From the NCBI GenBank assembly GCA_020050895.1, contig JAGVJW010000234.1:1-5392 (forward strand): a stretch of 5,392 nt of DNA, in the 5' to 3' direction. A model generated the notes under the pieces. The model was not told the DNA's origin, made no database searches, and saw only the letters and a program-made list of their open reading frames with translations. Shown one piece after another: positions 1 to 5,392 of the stretch. Both the position numbers and the translations under genes were made by a program. The stretch is from a bacterium (lineage in GTDB: Bacteria > Bacteroidota > Ignavibacteria > Kapaibacteriales > Kapaibacteriaceae). Numbering within the stretch: position 1 is the first letter of the stretch; each line of letters starts with the position of its first letter.

Positions 1-486
1 CGTAATGCTGGGTGCAACAATCACGCTGTCGGCTTCAACCGTGTGTACAAGTGTTCTATTTCTAATTGCGGCGATAAGCCGTTCCTTAACGTCTTCGAAA
101 TCCTGCGTCCGCGAACGCATGATTGGGTCGCGCGCATTGTACATGAGCGTCTTGTGGACGTCGAATTCACGCGCAACAGCGCTTTCGGCCGACATACCGG
201 ATTCGATGCGACGAACGATGGTATCAACAATGGATGAATCGCGAACTATCAGGAGGTAGGACTCAACGATGCCACTAACAGTGGCGGATTCGCGCTTGGC
301 GAGTTCCATTGCATTCATAAGTTCCGCCGATGCTGTTTCGACCGCATTATGAAATTTGGACAATTCGCTGGCTACGCGTTCGGGTGCGATGTGCTGTGAG
401 TCGTCTACCGGCAGATCAGGATCGAGTACAAACGCTCGACCAACAGCAATGCCGGGAGATGCTGCAACTCCTTTAAGGATACGCAT
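1..486 (-). CDS. ptsI: Phosphoenolpyruvate-protein phosphotransferase (PTS enzyme I), N-terminal part, cut by window edge
   Basis: Enzyme I takes the phosphoryl group from phosphoenolpyruvate and passes it to HPr in the cytoplasm. Only the first 162 residues from the chosen start are present; the 3' end lies beyond position 1. The start reads MRILKGVAASPGIAVGRAF, the usual first strand and ASPGIA(I/V)G motif of the family. It is followed by the helical HPr-binding region (ESYLLIVRDSSIVDTI resembles the family's EAHLMMLEDPEL stretch) and ends in VIVAPSIT, matching the strand before the phosphohistidine domain. The active-site histidine (His189 in E. coli) is therefore outside the window and cannot be checked. 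The ATG at 486 is chosen because the family homology starts exactly there. An in-frame ATG at 552 would add 22 residues without obvious homology and shorten the gap to ptsH from 107 to 41 nt. Neither start has a Shine-Dalgarno sequence. It lies downstream of ptsH on the same strand, so the two are probably co-transcribed. Confidence 0.9.
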   Translation of the reverse strand, partial: MRILKGVAASPGIAVGRAFVLDPDLPVDDSQHIAPERVASELSKFHNAVETASAELMNAMELAKRESATVSGIVESYLLIVRDSSIVDTIVRRIESGMSAESAVAREFDVHKTLMYNARDPIMRSRTQDFEDVKERLIAAIRNRTLVHTVEADSVIVAPSIT

Positions 487-593
487 GCCTGTGTTGGCGG
501 ATCGATGATGCACCACCTGGATAGTTCCCCTAAGATTGATTTCTTCTTGCATAGCACAAACTGCACAACATGCAACGGCACTGTTTACCAATT

Positions 594-860
594 TCAAGGT
601 TCGCCGAAACCACTTGCAAACAATTCCCTGACGGCTTGTACAGCTTCAGCTTCATCCTTGCCTTCAACCTCAAGTCCAAGTTGGCATCCATGTTCCGCTG
701 CGAGAGTCATCACACCGACGATACTTTTCGCATTTATTTGAAAGCCATCGCGAATTAAGTAAATGTCGCTTGAGAACTTGGATGCGACCTTTACCAACAT
801 TGCCGCAGGCCTTGTATGAAGACCTGCGCGATTTGTGACGAGTACTGTTGTCTCGATCAT
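594..860 (-). CDS. ptsH: Phosphocarrier protein HPr
   Basis: This is the small cytoplasmic phosphocarrier of the PTS: it accepts phosphate on a histidine from enzyme I and hands it to EIIA proteins. The 88 residues are the standard family length and form a single HPr domain. The active-site motif NRAGLHTRPA places the phosphorylatable histidine at residue 15 and the supporting arginine at residue 17. The regulatory-site region NAKSIVGVMTLAAEHG places a serine at residue 46, the position phosphorylated by HPr kinase/phosphorylase in organisms that have it. The ATG at 860 overlaps the stop of the upstream sua5-like gene by 4 nt (ATGA), which suggests translational coupling; no Shine-Dalgarno sequence is visible. 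Enzyme I follows on the same strand. Keeping both His15 and Ser46 fits a normal HPr rather than a Crh-like or NPr paralogue. Whether it feeds a sugar permease or acts only in regulation cannot be told from this window. Confidence 0.96.
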   Translation of the reverse strand: MIETTVLVTNRAGLHTRPAAMLVKVASKFSSDIYLIRDGFQINAKSIVGVMTLAAEHGCQLGLEVEGKDEAEAVQAVRELFASGFGEP

Positions 861-1795
861 GTGCCGATATCGTTTGTTCCCAATTCCGACGCCTTCATCA
901 ACCTGTCCATCAACGCTGGGTTCGAACGTACGGCAGTATCACAATGTACAAGAATTTCTTTCACTCCCAATGCGTCGGCTCTCCGAAGTTCAGAATAAAT
1001 TGTGGTAGCATTTAATTGCCTCCACGGGATATCCAGTCCGGGATTCGAGACAGACAGGATGACCCTCGATCCTGATTTCTGCGCTTCAATTAACAAATCC
1101 TCCATGCTGAAATATAGCTTCACATTAGCTTCCGGCGCATAATGCCTGTATCGCGTACCAGGCGAACGATGATACTCGCCGGGCTGAACCTGCACTTCGA
1201 AGCCCAACCTGACAAAGTCCTCAGCCCTGACAGCTCCACTGCGAAGAATGGCGATGTTGTTTCCCGTCACTCTTGCTACAGTCGATTCCAACCCAATTCT
1301 GCATGGACCACCGTCGACAACTGCAACGGCGCGTGCAAAGTCGTCCACAACATGCTGAGCCTCCGTTGGGCTAGGCCTTCCCGATTTATTTGCACTGGGT
1401 GCCACAAGGGGTTTGCCAACAGACGATATGATATCTCGGATATCGATATGGTCGGGCAGTCTTACTGCAACTGTGTTCAGCCCAGATCTGGCAAGACTGC
1501 ATACATCACTTTTGTATGGAAGAATAAGTGTTAACGGTCCGGGCCAAAACCTTTCCATCAGATGGGCGGCTTGATTATCTACCCAGGCAATGCCCTCAGC
1601 CTGATGAATGCTTGAAACATGGACGATGAGGGGATTATCCGAAGGTCTGCCTTTCAATTGAAAGATTGTGGAGACAGCTTGTTCATCGTCGGCAATGGCT
1701 GCAAGACCATACACCGTCTCCGTAGGAACGCCTACCACGCCCCCTGACAAAAGAATTTCTACTGCCCTGGCTTTCGAAATATATGCTTCGCCCAT
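857..1795 (-). CDS. sua5: L-threonylcarbamoyladenylate synthase (Sua5/YrdC/YwlC family)
   Basis: The enzyme makes threonylcarbamoyl-AMP from threonine, bicarbonate and ATP, the first step of t6A modification at position 37 of ANN-decoding tRNAs, in the cytoplasm. It is 312 residues from the ATG at 1795. An in-frame GTG at 1801, with a stop just upstream of it, would add two residues. Numbering from the GTG, the YrdC/TsaC domain covers about residues 8-195, with PTETVYGL (26-33), KGRPSDNPL (50-58), SANKSGRPSPT (136-146) and GLESTV (170-175). The linker SPGTRYRHYAP (213-223) is the Sua5 hallmark that reaches over the active site, and a C-terminal Sua5 domain follows to the end. This identifies the long two-domain Sua5 form rather than the short TsaC form, and the length fits. 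It appears to be the first gene of a minus-strand unit with ptsH and ptsI. Its start faces the phosphorylase across about 50 bp, so its promoter must lie in that gap or inside the start of the phosphorylase gene. Confidence 0.95.
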   Translation of the reverse strand: MGEAYISKARAVEILLSGGVVGVPTETVYGLAAIADDEQAVSTIFQLKGRPSDNPLIVHVSSIHQAEGIAWVDNQAAHLMERFWPGPLTLILPYKSDVCSLARSGLNTVAVRLPDHIDIRDIISSVGKPLVAPSANKSGRPSPTEAQHVVDDFARAVAVVDGGPCRIGLESTVARVTGNNIAILRSGAVRAEDFVRLGFEVQVQPGEYHRSPGTRYRHYAPEANVKLYFSMEDLLIEAQKSGSRVILSVSNPGLDIPWRQLNATTIYSELRRADALGVKEILVHCDTAVRSNPALMDRLMKASELGTNDIGT

Positions 1796-1832
1796 AAGCA
1801 CAAGATAGCAGAGTCTTCAGCGTCCTGCTCAC

Positions 1833-1840
1833 TAGCTTTG
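1833..1840 (+). promoter_or_regulatory. Possible Bacteroidota-type -7 box (TAnnTTTG) for the phosphorylase
   Basis: TAGCTTTG matches the TAnnTTTG -7 consensus of the Bacteroidota primary sigma factor and lies in the divergent gap, 7 nt before the phosphorylase ATG. Transcription would begin only a few bases before the start codon, giving a very short leader. A matching -33 TTG element about 20 bp upstream is not evident, so an 8-base chance match remains possible. Confidence 0.33.
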
Positions 1841-1847
1841 TACATAC

Positions 1848-4397
1848 ATGAGACCCGTAACTACGTTCATCGTTTCGCCGACGATGCCGCCGGCATTAGC
1901 ACCTCTTAAAGAACTCGCATATAATTATTGGTGGTGTTGGCACAATGATGCCATTGAGTTGTTCCGACGAATCGATACATCGCTGTGGGAAGAAGTTCAC
2001 CACAACCCAGTAGCGTTGCTTGCCAGATTATCTCACAAGCGTCTTGAGCAACTTGCAGAGCGAGTGGAATTCGTTAACAGCCTCGCAGAAGTGTACGAAA
2101 AATTCAAGGCGTATATGGAAGGCAATGGCTGGTGGTCGGATCGGCAACAACATCCTGGATACATTGCTTACTTCTGCGCCGAGTTTGGTATTCACGAAAG
2201 TTTTTCAAGTTATTCCGGCGGGTTGGGAGTTCTTGCCGGCGACCATTTAAAGAGTGCTTCCGACATGGGGTTGCCGCTCGTCGGTGTGGGGCTATTGTAT
2301 CAAGAGGGTTACTTCAGACAATACCTCACGCAAAACGGATGGCAGAATGAACAGTACCTGGAAGTCGACTTCTATTCGCTGCCATTAACAATGGTTACTA
2401 AACCAGACGGAACGCCCCTAACCATATCCGTAGACATGCCTCTCGGCAAATGTCATGCTCAGATATGGAGGTTAAATGTGGGGCGTGTACCTCTTTATCT
2501 TTTGGACACCAACACTCCGCTGAATGAACTTGATCTGTTGCGAGATTTAACCGATCGGTTGTATGGCGGAACAACAGACACACGCATTGCACAGGAGCTG
2601 ATGTTAGGCATAGGTGGCATGCGTGCGCTTGAGGCTCTTGGCATCGAACCATCAACAGTTCACATCAACGAAGGCCATGCAGCGTTTGCACTTCTCGAGC
2701 GGACACGCTCATTTATGCAGAAACATCAGTTGTCGTTCGAAGAAGCGCTTCGCATCACACAGTCCACAAGTGTCTTTACTACACACACACCAGTTCCTGC
2801 CGGAAACGAAGTGTTCTATCATGATGTTTTACAGCCTTACTTCGAGGCAGGTATGGCAGACCTTGGACTTACATGGAATCAATTCATCATGCTTGGAGCT
2901 CAGGCTGATCCAAAAAATGAAGAAGGATTTTCGATGACGGTTTTAGGACTGCATTGTGCTGCATACCGCAATGGCGTTAGCAAACTGCATGGGAACGTTG
3001 CCAGAACAATGTGGCATAAGGTGTGGTCAGATTTCCCTGTGAATGAAGTACCCATCTCAGCAATTACTAATGGTGTTCATGCTGAGACGTGGGTTGCAAG
3101 TGAACTCGGAGAATTATACGATCGGTATCTCGGACCCCAATGGCGCACGAAACCCCACCTCGAAGAGTCGTGGAGTAGCGTTGACGCCATCCCAAATATG
3201 GAGTTGTGGAGAGTGCATCAGCGCCGAAGGGAGCAACTGGTAATAGGAGCCCGCGAACATATTCTGTCCAAGCACAGTGCCTCACTTACACAGGAGCAGG
3301 CTTCGCGCATTCATGAATGCCTCGACCCCGACGTACTCACTATTGGTTTCGCTCGCCGATTTGCATCGTACAAACGCGCCGATCTCATCATGCGCGACAT
3401 GGATCGGTTAACGAAAATCCTCTCAAACGAAGACCGACCGGTTCAGATCGTCATGGCCGGAAAATCACACCCTCGTGATGGTGAAGGGAAGAATCTAATT
3501 CAGGGTGTTCACCTTAAGATCAAGGAACACGGATTGGAGCACAGAGTGGTTTTCCTCGAAGACTACGACATGAACGTAGCCCGACTAATGGTAAGGGGCT
3601 GTGACGTGTGGTTGAATACACCTCGCAAGCCGTACGAAGCAAGCGGCACAAGCGGGATGAAGGCAGTACTGAATGGTGTGATTCACTGCTCGATTTTGGA
3701 TGGCTGGTGGGCAGAAGCATACGACGGCGAAAATGGCTTCGCAATTGGCAGAGGCGAGGTATTCGATCCAAGCGAACAGGATGATGCTGATGCGGCAACA
3801 TTGTATGACGTTATTGAGCACGGAATCGTAGCATCGTTCTACGACATCGGCAAGAGCAGGATACCTGAACGCTGGCTTGCGTTGATGAAATATAGCATCC
3901 GTACCAATGCATGGCGGTTCTCCGCAATCCGCATGGTGAATGATTATGCTAACAATGCTTATCAATTTGCTATTGAGACGTACCAGACAATGATTGCCGA
4001 TTCCGGAAAAGCCGCACGCGAAGTTGTTGCATTTTTTACTCGAATTGAATCAGCTTGGCCTCAGGTTTCGATTGCAGACGTTACTGCACATGGTACATCG
4101 GGAGCCTATGTTGGGAAGAACATTCAGGTCTCCGCTTCAATTCATCTGGGTGAATTAAGTCCTGCCGACGTCATCGTACAGGCAGTGTATGGCAAGGTTG
4201 ATTCAAAGGGTGAAATCAATCCGGCCTCGACAACAGAAATGAAGCAATTGGAGATTAAAGACGGCACTTCTTTTTACAATGGAGAATACACATGCCTGGA
4301 AAGTGGAGTGCAGGGCTGTACCGTGAGAGTAATGCCGCGGCATTCAACCCTTGTAAACCTCGCTGACTCACACAAAGTTGTGTACGCTACCAATTAG
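1848..4397 (+). CDS. glgP: Alpha-glucan (glycogen) phosphorylase, GT35 family with DUF3417 N-terminal domain
   Basis: This PLP-dependent cytoplasmic enzyme splits alpha-1,4-glucan with phosphate to give glucose-1-phosphate, mobilising glycogen or maltodextrin. It has 849 residues. The DUF3417 domain occupies about residues 5-95 (LAYNYWWCWH is typical), followed by the GT35 catalytic region. Recognisable motifs are AEFGIHESFSSYSGGLGVLAGD (residues 111-132, glycine-rich loop), HINEGH (272-277), HTPVPAGNEVF (313-323), GFARRFASYKRAD (500-512), AGKSHPRD (537-544) and EASGTSGMK. The lysine at residue 605 in the last motif is the expected PLP Schiff-base residue. The region from about 735 to the end is an extra beta-rich C-terminal segment seen in long members of this subfamily. 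This is the alpha-glucan phosphorylase type found in many non-enteric bacteria, not the classical E. coli GlgP/MalP type, so the symbol is used by function. The ATG at 1848 is supported because the conserved N-terminal strand begins directly after it. It lacks a Shine-Dalgarno sequence and is transcribed divergently from the sua5-ptsH-ptsI cluster. Confidence 0.95.
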   Translation: MRPVTTFIVSPTMPPALAPLKELAYNYWWCWHNDAIELFRRIDTSLWEEVHHNPVALLARLSHKRLEQLAERVEFVNSLAEVYEKFKAYMEGNGWWSDRQQHPGYIAYFCAEFGIHESFSSYSGGLGVLAGDHLKSASDMGLPLVGVGLLYQEGYFRQYLTQNGWQNEQYLEVDFYSLPLTMVTKPDGTPLTISVDMPLGKCHAQIWRLNVGRVPLYLLDTNTPLNELDLLRDLTDRLYGGTTDTRIAQELMLGIGGMRALEALGIEPSTVHINEGHAAFALLERTRSFMQKHQLSFEEALRITQSTSVFTTHTPVPAGNEVFYHDVLQPYFEAGMADLGLTWNQFIMLGAQADPKNEEGFSMTVLGLHCAAYRNGVSKLHGNVARTMWHKVWSDFPVNEVPISAITNGVHAETWVASELGELYDRYLGPQWRTKPHLEESWSSVDAIPNMELWRVHQRRREQLVIGAREHILSKHSASLTQEQASRIHECLDPDVLTIGFARRFASYKRADLIMRDMDRLTKILSNEDRPVQIVMAGKSHPRDGEGKNLIQGVHLKIKEHGLEHRVVFLEDYDMNVARLMVRGCDVWLNTPRKPYEASGTSGMKAVLNGVIHCSILDGWWAEAYDGENGFAIGRGEVFDPSEQDDADAATLYDVIEHGIVASFYDIGKSRIPERWLALMKYSIRTNAWRFSAIRMVNDYANNAYQFAIETYQTMIADSGKAAREVVAFFTRIESAWPQVSIADVTAHGTSGAYVGKNIQVSASIHLGELSPADVIVQAVYGKVDSKGEINPASTTEMKQLEIKDGTSFYNGEYTCLESGVQGCTVRVMPRHSTLVNLADSHKVVYATN

Positions 4398-4419
4398 GTT
4401 GAAACTTTTACCTGCATAA

Positions 4420-4438
4420 GGCATCTTGTAGAAGTGCC
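4420..4438 (+). terminator. Small hairpin after the phosphorylase, doubtful terminator
   Basis: GGCA and CTT pair with AAG and TGCC around a GTAG loop, with one bulged T: seven base pairs, 23 nt after the phosphorylase stop codon. No run of T follows, so it is not a canonical intrinsic terminator. It could be a transcript 3'-end structure or chance. Confidence 0.2.
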
Positions 4439-4486
4439 GAATATTACCGACATTAAAGTCTTGTTAATAATCATTCATTGTCCATC

Positions 4487-5392
4487 ATGATGAAACATAT
4501 TCTTCCCATCGCTTTTGTATTTCTCATTTCTTACTCACTGCCTGAATTGCAGGCACAGACATCGGTGATCACCTTTGTTAACTGTAGTCCCGATCCTGCT
4601 CTCGAAGTTGTGGATGTGTACATCACACAGGGAACAGAGATAAGCAAGGTTGAAGATATCGCGTATCAAAGCGCTACGAATTTCGATCAGGTAGCAATTT
4701 TCGGAGATTTGGAAGCGTTCTTTTCAGTAGCTCCCGGAAACAGTTCCAGTAATGCAGAAGCGATTGTTTCTTATTCCTTCATTCCTCTACCAGATGCTGG
4801 CTACATACTCATTCTTTCTGGTGTTTCAAATGAATCCGGATATGCGCCAAATCCGGATGGGAAATATATCTCTTTAAGCATGCAACACATGGAAGTCCCA
4901 AAATTTTCCGGGCAACCAAATCAAATTGGCGTTATGATGGCACATGCAGTCACCGATCTTGAAACAGGCGATGGCTACATCAGGGGAACTGCAAAGGAAA
5001 TCGCCAAGGGCCTGAGCTATACAGGCATTACATCTACGCTGAGTGCTATTAATAGAAACCCTGTGATTGTCGACTTTACCAAGTCAGGCGATAAGAACAC
5101 GGTGTATGCTTCATTTGAAGCCAACCTGAGTAACTATCAGAGCGAGAATGTAGTGTTTATCCTTGCAGGCTTTAAAACACCTGCAGATAATAACCAAAGT
5201 GATAATAATATTGTGCTACTTGCTGTGTTGGAGAATGGCTCGGTAATTGTTAATCCATTGATAGCAGGTTCGCAGAAAGCCACAGTTCAATGGGTAAACG
5301 ATTGCCCGGATCCATCACTCGGCGTAATGGATGTATGGATTGATGGAACTAAAAGCATCGACAATCTTGGCTTCCGTAAAGCCACAGGCTTC
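4487..5392 (+). CDS. Secreted DUF4397-like repeat protein, 3' end beyond the window
   Basis: An open frame of 302 codons runs to the right edge without a stop. The start is ATG at 4487, or the adjacent in-frame ATG at 4490; both lack a Shine-Dalgarno sequence. Residues 1-23 form a signal peptide: a lysine, a hydrophobic stretch (ILPIAFVFLISYSL) and probable cleavage after LQA at residue 23, so the protein is exported. The mature part is built of related units of about 119 residues starting near residues 28, 147 and 267, the third cut by the edge. Unit 1 opens ITFVNCSPDPALEVVDVYI and unit 3 VQWVNDCPDPSLGVMDVWI, the (V)N/HxSPDxxxVDVYxDG pattern of DUF4397 domains. Unit 2 is more diverged (MMAHAVTDLETGDGYI). 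Units 1 and 2 also share a strand near their ends (GYILILSGV and NVVFILAGF). The molecular function of DUF4397 proteins is not established. A type IX sorting domain at the missing C-terminus would fit the suspected lineage but is not seen. It follows the phosphorylase by 89 bp on the same strand; a functional link is not evident. Confidence 0.82.
   Translation, partial: MMKHILPIAFVFLISYSLPELQAQTSVITFVNCSPDPALEVVDVYITQGTEISKVEDIAYQSATNFDQVAIFGDLEAFFSVAPGNSSSNAEAIVSYSFIPLPDAGYILILSGVSNESGYAPNPDGKYISLSMQHMEVPKFSGQPNQIGVMMAHAVTDLETGDGYIRGTAKEIAKGLSYTGITSTLSAINRNPVIVDFTKSGDKNTVYASFEANLSNYQSENVVFILAGFKTPADNNQSDNNIVLLAVLENGSVIVNPLIAGSQKATVQWVNDCPDPSLGVMDVWIDGTKSIDNLGFRKATGF
4568..5392 (+). repeat. 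Three DUF4397-like protein repeat units (third partial)
   Basis: Unit boundaries are approximately 4568-4924, 4925-5284 and 5285-5392. The first 19 residues of units 1 and 3 share about 10 identical positions, including V-N, P-D-P, L, V, D-V and I. The middle unit is recognisable mainly by spacing and by the shared hydrophobic strand near its end. The similarity is at protein level; the DNA has diverged, so this is old internal duplication rather than a recent tandem repeat. Confidence 0.6.

Noticed and set aside
5..259. Plus-strand open frame of 84 codons near the left edge
   Set aside because: It is antisense to the enzyme I gene, whose frame carries clear family motifs.
554..576. Short direct repeat: GCACAA at 554 and 563, then GCAAC at 572, with 9-nt spacing
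   Set aside because: It is too short and imperfect to call an operator or iteron. It lies in the ptsH-ptsI spacer with no dyad symmetry.
1142..1534. Open frame of 130 codons on the plus strand
   Set aside because: It lies wholly antisense to the well-supported Sua5 gene and its translation has no recognisable domain; it is a shadow frame.
1799..1807. TATCTTGTG on the minus strand as a -7 box for the Sua5 gene
   Set aside because: It matches only four of the six fixed bases of TAnnTTTG in register and would put transcription start at or inside the start codon.
3585..3965. Open frame of 126 codons on the minus strand, overlapping another of 93 codons at 3520-3801
   Set aside because: Both are antisense to the catalytic core of the phosphorylase, with no family resemblance; they are shadow frames.
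4398..4486. Promoter for the secreted repeat protein
   Set aside because: The gap is AT-rich near 4441-4475, but no TAnnTTTG box or convincing -35/-10 pair is present at suitable spacing.

Overview
This window looks like an ordinary chromosomal segment from a bacterium of the Bacteroidota/Chlorobiota/Kapabacteria (FCB) side of the tree. This is inferred from four things: none of the five genes has a recognisable Shine-Dalgarno sequence; a TAnnTTTG box of the Bacteroidota -7 type lies just upstream of the phosphorylase; the phosphorylase is of the DUF3417/GT35 type; and a secreted protein with DUF4397-like repeats follows it. I cannot place it to genus. GC content looks intermediate throughout, and no abrupt change in composition, IS element, CRISPR array, tRNA or rRNA was seen.

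Layout. The left third (about 1-1800) is a minus-strand cluster read right to left. A Sua5-type threonylcarbamoyl-AMP synthase (tRNA t6A modification) overlaps the start of HPr (ptsH) by 4 nt. HPr is followed by the N-terminal part of PTS enzyme I (ptsI), which runs off the left edge before its catalytic histidine. A compact divergent intergenic region of about 50 bp (1796-1847) separates this cluster from a plus-strand alpha-glucan/glycogen phosphorylase of 849 residues. After an 89-bp gap, a second plus-strand gene encodes a secreted protein with a signal peptide and about 119-residue DUF4397-like repeats. It is open to the right edge.

How the genes might work together. HPr and enzyme I are the general phosphotransfer proteins of the PTS. 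No EII permease is visible here. HPr keeps both His15 and Ser46, so it could serve in transport or in regulation. The phosphorylase releases glucose-1-phosphate from stored glucan. HPr is known to bind glycogen phosphorylase in E. coli, so the nearness of ptsH and the phosphorylase is suggestive, but a functional link here is inference only. The secreted repeat protein has no evident link to carbon metabolism. I did not find a convincing undescribed system; the repeat protein and the HPr/phosphorylase neighbourhood are the most worthwhile points to follow.
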